A DNA stretch of 64,000 nt from Paragonimus skrjabini miyazakii. Its lineage: Eukaryota > Platyhelminthes > Trematoda > Plagiorchiida > Troglotrematidae. Where the stretch lies: the NCBI GenBank assembly GCA_014338405.1, contig JTDE01002855.1:1-64000 (forward strand). Direction: 5' to 3'. The stretch's first letter is position 1. Each line of letters begins with the position of its first letter. The translations under genes were made by a program, and so were the position numbers. The notes beneath the pieces were generated by a model. It made no database searches. It saw only the letters and a list, made by a program, of their open reading frames with translations, and was not told the DNA's origin. Positions 26,752 to 38,560 of the stretch are shown here, piece after piece.

Positions 26752-26851
26752 NNNNNNNNNNNNNNNNNNNNNNNNNNNNNNNNNNNNNNNNNNNNNNNNN
26801 NNNNNNNNNNNNNNNNNNNNNNNNNNNNNNNNNNNNNNNNNNNNNNNNNNN
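26752..26851. other. Assembly gap of 100 N
   Basis: Exactly 100 undetermined bases, the conventional placeholder for a gap of unknown length. The open frame that runs across it on minus (26661-26912) is meaningless. Confidence 0.98.
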
Positions 26852-29800
26852 TGTAATTTTGCCGTTTGATAAAAATTCTTGCGAATAGGCTGATAATATC
26901 CAAACATTTCACGTGTTAACTGTTTTGGAATCGGATTGGATTATAATTTGGTAAGTTGGAGATCCAATGGTAGTTTTCCAAAGAGTAACTAACCCAGCCT
27001 AGTAGTAGCTTTTAAGATTAGGCACTGTTTGTCTGCTGGAGTTGCACAACTTAAAACAAAATCTGTTCACTTCGGATAAGCGCAGATCATGACAATACAG
27101 AAGGAAGATTCGTTGATTATACCCGTTAGATGGACCTCTTGACTATTGGAAATTATTAGAAAAAAACTAATTTTGAGGAGATTTCAGCTACGTTTCATTA
27201 TTGAACTAATTTCTGACAGACCTTCATTAGCCAAAATCATAATCGATAGGTCGAATGAACTTTGAAATGAAAATTTAATCGGTGGCGCTATGTGCGATAC
27301 TGATAATAAAAAAAAATGCTGGGTAGCCACAGAAAGTCCACGGTGGGAACAGAGTGTTGGTGTGAACTGAAATAGCCGGCATGTTTAAAATGAATAGATT
27401 TGTTAAACAAGCCATCACTATTTCATCTTTGCCTAAAGATTTCTTTGTTTTTTACGTGTATCTGCCGCGGTGTAAATACATCTTTAACTTTTTCCTTTTC
27501 AACTTTCCACGTGATTACATTAACCAGTGGTCAGTGGCAAAGTTGACGCAAATGTACAGCCTCTAAGAACGATTGGTTTCCGGAATGTTTGCGTATTTTG
27601 ACTTAGCCCGGAAGTTCGATATATCTTGCCGCCATGTCACCGTTGATTATGTCATTGCCGAACATTTTTAATGGGTTTAATATATCCACCTAAGAACTGG
27701 TTGCAGTTTACTATTTTCCATCTTTTTACTTATATTCGGCTTAAAGCTTAAACAGTGTAACTGAGGCGTGATCGTTGTATTAAGGTTGAAATGGATTTAT
27801 TGCAACACTATTCAGATTCCGAAATACTCAAGTTGAAGAAAGACGGCTTATACCTAGCAGTCATTCCGTTAACTTATATTGTTTCAGTATGTGTGTTTCC
27901 CAGTGCTTCACAAATTGTTTAGGCTAGCTAAAAGATAATGTATCACGAATCGTATTGCTTTTATTTTGGCCACTATTGAATTGCGTACGCTATTCAGCTC
28001 CTCAACGTTTGAATATTAATGACGGTATACACAAATTGTTACTAGTTATACCCAGTGCTACTTAGAATTATCATTTAAATTCGAAGCCGTTTACCTTTAT
28101 CAACGTGGACATCTTCAGTCGTTTTGGATTGTTTCAACTTTTGGTACATATGTCTGACGGAAACATCACATTTATCGTAAACTTGTTCCTCACAATTCAC
28201 TTTATGCTGTTTTGTGCGCTATGGGAAACTTTTGAAATTTCCGCACGCTATCGGGCAAAAAGTTGAACTAACTCGGTTCCAACTATTAAACCGCACAGAC
28301 CAAACATGTAGCTTTTCAGCTCTGTTGCATAAACATTCTAGCCGGCTAAGACTAAAATTGAAAATAAAATGTACGTCGATCTCAATCAGTTGTAGTTTTG
28401 CGTATGCCCTAGCTAGCTGAAAATTCTGGCACCCACAGTTAGTGAACAGGCCACCGCAGTTTGTTGAATGACCACAAAGTTTTTGTTCAATACTATCGCT
28501 TTCCTAGGAAATAAATAACGCCGTCCAGCTCAGTAGGCTGACCACTGAGAATCAAAACGGTTGTTCCCGAGACCGAATGTATCTAAAGCAACCCTTTTTT
28601 ATCCGAGCCGTTGAAAGTGCTATTGAGAAAGACCAAGCTTCTTCCAGCTGATCGTCTGACATCGCATATATTGGCTGAGTCTTCAACAAATTTTTTTTAT
28701 ATAATCTACTGCCTTGTTTGTGTTTAGTATAACACTACTCAAATCATTAGATACTAAAGTGTAAGTCTCAGTGCCAGAAGGACCGCGATCTGCAAGCGAC
28801 TATCAGAAATATGTGTACGTGATGTGTGGGACGTGCCATCAGACTGACCATCTCCATGCTACTTTTAATGATGAGAGTGCATGGCGGCTTTGCGTAAATA
28901 GTGCTTGTGTTCGTGCTTCTTTGATTCCATTTGACTTACAATAAATGTCCATCAATGAACAGCATCACAGACCATCTTACCACTGTCAACTTGTTGTTCG
29001 TTTTATCATCAATATGCTCTTTTATTCATTACCTTTAAAATGGAACCGTTAATCGACAGTTCAAAGATATCTACTACACTTTGAATCAGACCAGAAGTAG
29101 AGTCAAGTGACCCGATCTAAACGCTATTGTCTGGGCTGTGCATTCATTTATGACAACTTAAGTACACTTTTACAGCTGGAATTATACCTGTTTGATGTGC
29201 CGCTCAATGTACTCTATGATGCAGGCTTTCTAATATGGCATTATAGAATTGGTGATGAAGCAACATGGTTTTTACCTATATCCCTCGGCAAATTTTTTGG
29301 ACGCGTAATGTATTTTTTAGTAAACAACCTTTTTCAACAATCTGGTTTGTCCTTTCAATTCGGTTCACTGCGCTCGAAGTAAGTCTGCTGAGATGGGCAA
29401 ACCACCTGTAATTAACTTGATGGTATTCTGCAAAAAACCTTATTATCAACCGGCACCATGAAACAAACGAAAATCTTAGACGACCTCAGTAATTGTGAGT
29501 GGATGACTAGCCAGCTATGATGTGGGCACATTTATATCTAGTCAAAAGCGAGTGTCGAGCTGTTTTAAAATTCTGGTTTGCTTCACGTACTTGATGCTAA
29601 CCGACCATAAACCATTTATTTGTCAAAGAGCTAGAGAAGTGTTTGTTTGATCTGTGTTCAGGGAATGCTGAAACTCATTCAGTCTAACGTTGTAGGGCGT
29701 CGTTCTCCTATGTGATACGCAAAAACAAACGTTTTAGCTAATTTTTGATGTGCTTTATGCCAACCCCACTCTATGTTATGTCTGATAGATAATCTGTGAT

Positions 29801-30678
29801 ATGGAATGCAAACGTACACATCTTGTAGAATATTCTGTCAAGCTGATCAAATAAAACTGACAACGAAAATACCTATGCGATTCATTACCGTGGCTACTTA
29901 TTTACGCCCTTGATTCAGGATCAACTCTGCCTGCAGTCATAGACAATCGACAGATCACTGATCACTTGTGCCCTCAATGTCAGGATAAGCTTAAGTACAA
30001 GGACCCTTTCTAAACACAGGCGTGAAACATGAGTTTGGCACCACTAAAAGTGATTAGTGCCGTCACGTCAGACCGTCTTCTTTTGAAGAAGCCGCTCTGA
30101 AGAATCAGTAAGGTGACTTACTGTAAAGAATGCGAGTTATATCTACTGTTTTACTTCCGTAACTTTACGGGAAAAACTGATAACAAAGAGCAGTGTGAGC
30201 TCCAGAATTTTCATCCCTGAAATTTGATGACAGCATGAACCCAACTCACTGTAAGACGTCAACTAGATTCCTGCAATTAATCACGCACATTTAAGGTTCA
30301 CTAATAATTAACGATTAACTAGTCTGGTGACTTTTCGTAAGATGCAGCAATCAACACGCTTGCATCATAAACACATGGGTTGACTTTCAATTCCAATGAT
30401 GATCATATAAACGGTCTGTACTTATCCTGAAATGAACTCGCAGGAGGCAAGCGTTGGTAACTACAGTGCTGTTCTCTTAAATCCTGGCTAGAGTTTTCTA
30501 ACGCACAATTTCACGGAGTTTGTTAGGCCTAAACGTGTTTTATGTGAAGTTGTAGCTGCTCGAGTTTAGGATCGTTTAAATTATCCGTTGTGCGCATTTG
30601 GACGAAACAGATAACTTTAAGACGATTGATTAAAATATGTTGTTCAACTTATGACGAATGGCAGCCAGAATTTAATAT
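26852..30678. other. Unassigned AT-rich stretch
   Basis: The longest open frame is 91 codons (29107-29382, plus), hydrophobic and without recognised motif. A weak tRNA-like pattern at about 28520-28580 did not hold up. Confidence 0.45.
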
Positions 30679-30826
30679 GAATAAATAAACAGGAGGCTGA
30701 TTTTACACGATTTACGTCCGGACAAATTTCACCGCATCTTTATATATATATATATATATACATCAGTATGAGAAAGTGAACAAGGTACCAGAAAAAGTCA
30801 TTTGTCAGAGTGCACAATTATTGTCA
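30679..30826 (-). mobile_element. 3'UTR of the Penelope-like element at 30.8-31.7 kb
   Basis: It follows the LPW-stop end of the coding relic directly. It aligns with both arms of the fold-back at 58.66-59.05 kb, sharing blocks such as TTTGTCCGGACGTAAATCGT and ATTGTGCACTCTGAC on minus. This is the link that identifies those palindromes as Penelope-like ends. Its centre is replaced by a (TA)n tract. No hammerhead core was found in it on either strand. Confidence 0.7.
30740..30760. repeat. (TA)n microsatellite
   Basis: About ten TA units lie inside the Penelope-like 3'UTR, where the 58.7-kb copies have a non-repetitive stretch ending in TTTATATATCAG. The tract probably grew from that short TATATA seed. 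Confidence 0.9.
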
Positions 30827-31712
30827 CTACCAAGGTAGTGACAAACCTACAAACAGTTGTTTCTGATCACACAACACGGGTTTGAACTTTCGGACTGCAA
30901 CAGTTTCAGAACAGTGCAGTGTTCACCTGTAAAACTTTGAGTAGATAACGCAAAATGTCGTTATGGGATCGCACTGGCGTTGCGTCATTTGAAGACGACG
31001 AGCAATGGTTGATGCAGGCTCTCTGTTTCTATGTGCGACTGTGACGTCATTTGTTTGCGTGACCTGTTTTTTGACCCACTTCGGGATGTGCTCCTTGACT
31101 TTGGTTCGTAACTGGCGCTCAGCCCTCCCTATGTAATATGCTCCGCACCTACATCTATATTCATAGATAACGTTGGGTTTGACTGTCTGGGGTACCGGTT
31201 GTTTCACACAGGGCGTTGGGATCCGGAATGTTCTGAACAGGATCAATGGGACAACTGCATTGTATGTTCTCGCGATAGAATTAACCAGATGACAATAAAT
31301 AAGTTGACATACATTATCACCCTTAAAGGGAAGAGGAAGAAATACCGGCTTTTTGGACACTATGTTAGGTCGTATTCCAATGTCACTGGGATGTCTAAAT
31401 CTAGCAATAAACAGTTTTAGATCAATCGTTTAGTTGTAGAGTGGTCTTTAACAGGGTCATCTCTCTTTGAACAGTATCTTCAGTACAAATACGTCTGGCC
31501 CGATCAAACAAAGTGCGCACCAAACTTTCTTTATAGGATCAAGGAACAAAGCTTTCAAAACGCAAGCACTGACATGTCCAAGTGCTCTTGCGTTAGACCC
31601 CGTTGAATCAGGCCATCTGCATTCCTTTTGATGTACATATCCAGAAATGGTAGGCTGTTTTGATTCCCGCTTTCCATACTAAAATACTTGTTTGGGTGCG
31701 AAGAATGTAATA
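30827..31712 (-). pseudogene. Penelope-like element: RT thumb, linker, GIY-YIG endonuclease
   Basis: On minus, in three frames, successive Penelope-like landmarks appear: HPNKYFSME and LPFLDMYIKRNADG (RT, after the catalytic palm), YKESLVRTLFDRARRIC (thumb), KPVFLPLPFKGDN (conserved linker), VIYEYRCRCGAYYIGR (GIY-YIG core, with the paired cysteines), EHIPKWV, STIARRL, then in another frame SETVAVRKFKPVLC (it holds the glutamate expected late in GIY-YIG domains) and QKQLFVGLSLPW-stop at 30827-30829. The 145-codon frame at 30923-31360 is the best-kept part. Breaks near 31560, 31400 and 30925 and the missing palm show a dead, 5'-truncated copy. Penelope proteins copy their RNA at a nick that the GIY-YIG domain makes. 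Confidence 0.88.
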
Positions 31713-32344
31713 TAGATAACGTACAGTGATGTTACATAGGCTTTCAACAGAATACTTTCTTCAAGCTATCATCAGACAACGTCCATTTCCATATTCACTA
31801 AGAGTTTTGTAACACTATTAGGAATACATTTGATGCATGCTTAGGTGAGAGAAATCAGACATGCACATCTAATTTACTGGGTCATTGTCCAATGCTAGCT
31901 GTACGTGGTGACATGCCACATCTAATTATAGCAGTGCACAAGCTAGTGATTTGTTTTGAAATTCTGGTTTTCACCTGATATTTCCTTCACACTTTTCGCG
32001 TACGCTGTTGTGGAAAAAAGAACATACCAAGACACAACACCGTTTGATAGAACTCAGCAGTGATCATTTGTGTATTTATGCAAGTTGCCACTCATCGATT
32101 TTTTGGTCGTTAGCCCGAATGACTGGTGCGTCTTGTCATTCTGTTTGTTTTCATCCGCAGACCAACAGTAAATAGTTAGGAGTATATGCACTTGTTTTTG
32201 GGCAGCTTACAAAGTTTGCGAAAGGACACTTATGCAGCCTTGACGGACCCACCTTTAAGTGTATGTTTACAAATTTTCCTAACGACCATCATGTAGTACA
32301 AATGCAGAAGCCGGTAAAAAACATCGGCAATGAAGAGGTCAGAT
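31713..32344. other. Unassigned stretch upstream of the Penelope-like relic
   Basis: No RT palm motif was recognised on minus beyond 31712, so the element appears truncated there. Nothing else was seen. Confidence 0.45.
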
Positions 32345-32430
32345 TATAAAAATATGGGCTTTAGTTGGATTCAAATCATCGACAGTAACAGCATGCTGAA
32401 ACGCGGCAAACGCCTTACCGATAGACAGAA
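32345..32430 (-). mobile_element. tRNA-derived SINE (family 2), partial
   Basis: On minus the core GCGTTTCAGCATGCTGTTAC lies between a box A remnant (TATCGGTAAGGCG, 32423-32411) and a box B (GATTTGAATCC, 32377-32367), following the copy at 5.3 kb. The 3' tail is short or lost. Confidence 0.65.
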
Positions 32431-32569
32431 TATATGTAAACTGCTAGTTCACTTTGGTTGTTTGATTTAAGGGAAGTGACCGGGCGTATATTCCATTTCT
32501 GTTACTGACTTCGGTTAAGGAAAGGACGGTTCATTTTCACTTCCCATAGAAGCCGACTAAAATAAAGAC

Positions 32570-32697
32570 AACAATTTCAACCAAAATATTAGCTGGCAGA
32601 GCGCTTGCCGGGTTTGGGCATGCTGTTTCCGTCGGTGGTTCGAATCCAACGGAAGCCCAGGAATTTCCCAAGTGGGTCTCTTCTGGGTTAACAAATC
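32570..32697 (+). mobile_element. tRNA-derived SINE (family 2)
   Basis: Box A TAGCTGGCAGAGCG at 32590-32603 and a perfect box B GGTTCGAATCC at 32637-32647 are followed by CCCAGGAATTTCCCAAGTGG and GTCTCTTC, the same tail as the 5.3-kb copy. It points away from the minus-strand copy about 150 bp to the left, so the two form a divergent pair. Confidence 0.72.
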
Positions 32698-34734
32698 TGC
32701 TAAGCCACTTATAAATAATAAATTTACGATAAGTTTGTACATATTCTATTAAAAAGGATCTGTTGCATGCTTTGGATGCCACTAGTGCGAATGGACACTA
32801 TCCCCTACGGATTACCAGTTTACGCTGGCTGCTGACATAGTGGTCCGAAAGACCTCTTGATGCCTACCGTTAAGCTGGCATTCCGCGACCGGTTTTGTTC
32901 ATGATTAGACTCAACTAGCAGAGATAGTCAGGGTGAAGGGTCGAACCAATAGCACTTTGACCTACGAGTCGAAACTCACGTTCGGTCCACTACCAACTTC
33001 AAAAACCCAATTAATACTGATCTTACCGATTAGTTTCATTGAGCTATTTATTTAATTTACTAAACATTGAGGTTGAAATATTTGGGTTGATGGTATATGT
33101 CTTATTGATTTTATCCAACTCAACAAATCATCGCAGGATATTTGACAAAACTTGCAGAAAGACTCAAGTAAGAGGTGTAGCCTCAGCTTTCAGGCAATTT
33201 ATTTTAATATTTTTGCTCAATTCAGATTTAACAATTTAAAGGTCCCGCTGCCAAAGACTTTTATTTGAACACTTTCTAAATGACCATTTATACATGAAGT
33301 TGATGGATCACAAAATAAAAATCATATTTGCACCGACAACTTGAAGTAATGAGTTTGCTCTGTACATCTCCAGTATGTCAACAATCGTCACACTACTCGC
33401 GGTGGTGCTGACACAATGTGACTGATGCTTTTCATATCTGATTACACCTTTTAAAGTTATTGTCACAGTATTGTTCTTGACACAGAACACGCCTTCATTT
33501 CTAAGATACTGGGTCTAATGTGTCGTTTTGGTGGGTTGATTCTTACGTGGGCTGAGAAGATCTGTTTACTCACAGTGAAGGTGTAACTGCATGGCTACAA
33601 ATGTTCACCCTTTGAAACATTCAGCCCAATAGTAGAGAAAGTGAAAATTGTTTGCACGTTACATTGGTCTCAATAAGAGAATGTTTATTCGGATGAATTG
33701 AAAAGATGAGGCATTAACTGTGATCATACTATAGGTTCGAAATGTGGTTTCACAAATAGAGCCTTCTCAGTTCAAGTGATCCGAAACGTTCAACTTTAAA
33801 GTTGGCCTTGGAATAAGTAATTCGAACCCATGGTCGTGAGTGACGTGATCTACCTGAAAGACGATTCATAAAGGAACTGGAAACCAATACGGGTCCAATA
33901 CACGCTAAGAAGTATTTTGCAGAAGTGCTCTAGGCAAATGAGGTTTTGACCAACGTGATGACTTTCAGCCTTATCTTGGTGTGTAGTTTTAACGTTCGAA
34001 TAAGTTATTTTGCCTCTGATGAAAAAAAATTATCCTCCTTTTAAATCACAGTATTTTCTATGATATACGGAAATTGTTTTTTACATCAGATGATTCATCT
34101 TACGAGGACATTGAGAGTGCGTTACGACCTCCACACTGATGACGTTTATATTCCGAGTTGCTTGAATGAACGCCCGATAGTTAGTAAACTACGTGCTCAT
34201 TAAGGTGAAATATATTTCAGGCCACACTCTCCACTATGTTGACCCAAATCAAATGTGAACCTGTTCACTGAAAGTTGCAGCGGTTAACGACGCTGATTTG
34301 GTCGATACATAAGACAAGTTGCTCAAGATAAATGTGTTCAAAATGTACTGGTATAACTTGATTGTTAAGAAGGCTGCGTTGTCCGGACAAAGCCCCGTAG
34401 AGGTTATGTCTGCTGCTCTTTAACTGACTGTAAGATGGTAGACTGGGGTACATGCGAGTATACAAACAATGTGAAGGAAACGTCTTACTAATGATCCTTC
34501 ACTTCACAATCCACGTTCCCTAATTAGTTAGTTATCTACATCTTTACCGGGAGTTGACAACTTTGAACTTGACAAAATTATCACACAATCAGTTATTGGA
34601 TGTATTGAATTTTAACCTTGGGTTTGGCTTGATCAACTGTTTCACTGGCTTCGTTGCGGTGTTAATTACTGATGTCATCCGGGATTTAGAGTTGTAAATT
34701 ACTCCCATTTGAGTTAGCAGAGAGTAAGCATCTT
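32698..34734. other. Unassigned stretch
   Basis: No open frame above 66 codons and no recognised repeat or RNA gene was seen. Confidence 0.5.
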
Positions 34735-35055
34735 ATGTCGAAACGATTGAGCAACCTGATCATTACTCGCAAAACAAAGTGTTTCAGCATTCAAACGGAA
34801 TAATCCTGTCGTACCTAATTTAGGGTCAATACAGAGTAATCCATACGGTTGCTTCATGAAATCGTGGCCGAAGTTCTAATTTCGGGTGTGGCATTGATGT
34901 GCACTACTGATAAACTCTAACAAGGGCGAAACTCCAATCTAGTGCCTCTTTTTGAAAGAAGTTGGCTGAAATGACTATCAGAAAGCAAAAAATGCGATCG
35001 AATTTTGGTGATGTACAGTTCGAAGCGGTAACAATTAATCAATAAAAATACGTGT
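34735..35055 (+). mobile_element. HHR repeat, full-length but decayed
   Basis: Head (ATGTCGAAACGATTGAGCAA at about 34735), tRNA-like block (about 34820-34890; box B weakened), hammerhead (34901-34945) and tail (to about 35055) follow the order of the 10.7-kb copy. Its upstream flank is not the family linker, so this copy looks like a single unit and not a dimer. No clear target duplication was found by eye. Confidence 0.78.
34901..34945 (+). ncRNA. Hammerhead ribozyme, copy C, core mutated
   Basis: Helix I is perfect (GCACTA 34901-34906 with TAGTGC 34940-34945). Helix II is ACTC/GGGC around TAACAA and the GAA plus AC step is kept. The cleavage base is C. The core reads CTGATAA, so the invariant G8 is A, a change expected to abolish cleavage. 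Helix III is also weakened (AC facing AT). Confidence 0.7.
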
Positions 35056-38000
35056 TCTAAACAGCATAGTTAGAATACTCTGAATCAGTTTACTTCCGCT
35101 TTACTCAAAAGTGTATAGTGAACATTTTTGTGGGTTACTTCTATGGGCAGTTTGTGTAATTAATATGGACAATAACATCAAGTAGGCAAAATCGATCGTA
35201 GACTAAGCTATGTAGTATACTGATTGCAAATCACTGTACACATTGTGCCCTGGTCATCGCGCAAATATTAGCATAATTGCTGGACGCAAAATAACCAGTC
35301 TCTTTGTTTTGTTCAAATATAAGTTGATTTATGCGTAGACGAGTACAGTATCGGCAAAATGACATGCAAGTAAACGAAAGCTACCAAGTGGATGATGTAG
35401 TACTGTAAACATTTGCATAAATGTATTATAAACTTGTAGCCCAAAAAAATAACACAAACGGTCAACTTATGTTAAGGTGGTATGGAGAAGAACAAGAAAA
35501 AAGAATGAATTGCACAGTAGATATAATCATCACTATTAACCTTTAATTCTGTTCAAACTAACAAGTTTGTGCGCATTTAGTTATCAGTTATAAATGAATA
35601 ATACTTATAAAAATACGGCAACTAAAACTGATGGGAAGCGTCGTGAAATTCAGAGGCTTTCACCCTGTAAGTACTATAATAACATAATTTCATGTTTTTC
35701 AAGTTGGTAAACTTAAAGTAACACGGTGTCACTAAAGAAAGTAAGCGTCACATTTCTATTCTGAGAAATCTTCAAGAAACCGCAATGTTTCTGCCTTAAT
35801 TACGACCTTGAAACAAGTTGATTAAGAGCTGACTTATCCGTGGCACCAGAACTTGTTATCTAGCTACCAACCACCTTTCTTATGATACGGCCTCAAGCCG
35901 GAAATGAAATATAACAAGTTTCTGTCATTGGCCAAGCAAGTGTGGCATTAAAAGAAAAGGCGATTTATTAATCTAGTGACAGAGTAAAATATATACATAC
36001 ATATTCTTTATTCATAGTCCTGAGTACTCTTTCGCTCAATATTGTTGATTCTGAAAACAGTCTAAGAGATCACAAATCAACAAGCGAGTGAAACTTAAGA
36101 ACGAAAAAATGAAAAACAAACTTATTGAAATAAAGTCGACAATTAGACTAGAAAAGGCGTGCATTTAGTTAGCGACGTAACGTGTTTACCATTTCCAATT
36201 CCGAGTTGCGGAACATAAAGCATCCTACAGCCTCCCATTTTCGACGACCACATAGTTTTGCCATGGCAAAGGTAACTAATACGACTTGTAATTTTAGTTC
36301 TTCCATCAGTGTGTTAGCTGTCAGTGGTTAGTGATTGAATGTAAGTAGTAGTCATATGTGCTGTTACAGAATCAGCCTTATATAAACATTTTATAAAGTC
36401 CCTTCTAGTGTTCATTTTGGCCTTCAAAAAATAGATACTTTTTCCTAAAAGTCGCCAACTAGTTCAATGATATCAGAAATAAGTGCCAAATGGAGAAAGT
36501 GACAAACATTGTTTGTTTTGTTTTCTCAGCCCTGAACTTTGAAGTAGCACGTAATGAAAGAACGAAGCTCGGGTGGGCAGATACTGTAAAAAATCATATA
36601 CGTGTTTTGTGAAAAAGCTATGACACTGAACTAAACTATCAAGTGGACTAGTTGTAGAAAAACGTAGTTAATGATTCTTGACCGTGTCATGTTCCTATGT
36701 GACAGATACATGGCCTACAATTTCTAACTATACACAGCCGTTAGTGCTTAGACCGGAAACGACACTGTAATAAATAGCGGAATAGTAATACACAATATTG
36801 ATAACTGGGCTGATTAAAGGGATATGTTCAAAAAGTGCAGTCTGTTTCGTTAATGAATTTAATTTTCTTATACTCCTGAATTCATACTGAAGAAAATTTA
36901 CATCGTTACCGGCACCTATCTATGCGCGCACCCAATTTGTGCAGAAGATTCTGAGCTTCAAATTATTGAGAACATCTACAAATATAAAAACGGTAGATCA
37001 AAATTCAAGTAGTGGAGGACGTTGTGTTATCTCCACGTACGTATCACGTCTAAGATTGTTAGACTAATTAGCGCGACTCATTTCAACTTCTCAATGCATT
37101 TGCATTTTCTAACATCAGCATGCTTATGTGTGATACTTTCAATTACTGTTCGACACAAGAAAATTCATTTGTGAAGATTAACCTCCTGAGTTTATTTTCA
37201 GGCAGACTTTTCTGAAAACCAATTTACTTTCAACTGTTTGCGTTCGACTAGAAGTTTCATGCAGAAAGGTGCGCATTAACGTAAATAACTTTGCATATGT
37301 TTTGGTAGACACGAAATCTCTAGTAAGTCGAAGTAAGAAGTAATACCGGTAAACAGAACATGGGTATAACATTTTTCCTGTAAGTTATTAACGGCTCCAA
37401 ACGATCAGCAATTCATCTTTAAACATTTTGATTCCAAACTGAATTTTACTCAACAGGATGCTATTTACCTTGAACTGGTTCTAGACAATTCAAAACGACG
37501 GACAATCCTTTTCAAAACATGAGGGAAATTCAAAATTTGAAGCTTACTAGCGAACAAGTGATAAGTGCAAATCACCCAGGTTTTTCTTAAAGTCAATCCG
37601 AAAATCAGCTCTGCCAACTGTACCAAGCCCCATGGACATCGTAATGCAATATGGTTTATTCGGTTATCATTCATAAAAACAGGAACTCACTGTAGTAATG
37701 AGCAATTTCAGCGTGATTTTCTTAATAAACGATAAAAAATAAAGTAAAATTGACCATTGTTTGTAGTTTCATGCTTGGTGAGAACTTCGCTTATAGGTAT
37801 TGTTTTTGTGTGCGTTGTCCATGTGACGCCCATTTGCCCATTTGACTCTCGCAACTAAATTTATGAGTTCAAAAAACTTGGTTTAAATATCATTACAAAC
37901 ATTTGTTTGTGAAATACTTTGAATAAATTTCAAACTGTCAAGCAACTACGACATCATCTGTTTCAAAGTTGGATTAATATCAAAAATTATACAGCCTATC

Positions 38001-38379
38001 CACTTAACCGGGATTAGACTTTGGGTAGAATGATTTTAACTATAACTGTAAAATAATGCTTTTGCACTTAAAAAATGTCACGTGTATAATATATTTGGCG
38101 ACTATTTAATTTATGTTTTCCGGTCACGTTTAAAAATAATCAGAAAATTACTTCCTTCGACCATGATACCTATACTGTGGGATAAAAATTAGACATTGTC
38201 CACAGTTGATCAGTACTGTTACACATCAATATACTTTTAAGTTAACCTGTTTCAAAAACCAAAATACTGCCATTTTATCACTGTTGCTAGCCGTCAGTAG
38301 TCAAGACACTTGGCATGGCCTGGCGTTTAGCTTCTGCCAAGCTTTAATGAGACAATCATGTTAATCACTGCGTCATTTA
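35056..38379. other. Unassigned AT-rich stretch
   Basis: Only short open frames (up to 69 codons) and no recognised repeat or RNA gene. Confidence 0.5.
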
Positions 38380-38560
38380 TCTTAACACGGCTGGCCCACG
38401 ATGAGTTCCAACCGGAGGTAACGTCGAGTATAGTACTTTCTTCTTGAAAGAACCTGATTGAAAGGCATGAGAATGCGAATGTTGCCACCTATTGTTTATG
38501 ACGTTCAGTCAGTCTTAGATAGGTTTTCCGCCACCTATTAGTAATGTGTGGGTAAAGAAA
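38380..38560 (+). mobile_element. HHR repeat, decayed 3' part
   Basis: The hammerhead position (about 38396-38436) reads CGATGAG for CTGACGAG and TAACG for GAAAC, but keeps TCGAG, the cleavage-site neighbourhood GTA and TAGTAC. The tail then follows (TTCTTGAAAGAACCTGATTG, CCTATTGTTTATGACGTTCA, CGCCACCTATTAGTAA), aligned in order with the 10.85-10.96 kb tail. Confidence 0.62.

Noticed and set aside
26661..26912. Open frame of 83 codons across the N run
   Set aside because: It spans the assembly gap, so its reading frame has no meaning.
28515..28585. tRNA-like pattern with AGCTCAGTAGG
   Set aside because: The box B match is poor, no cloverleaf can be drawn, and no second copy was seen.
30679..30926. 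A hammerhead in the Penelope 3'UTR
   Set aside because: Penelope terminal repeats of some animals carry one, so both strands were read, but no CTGANGA with a following GAAA box was found.
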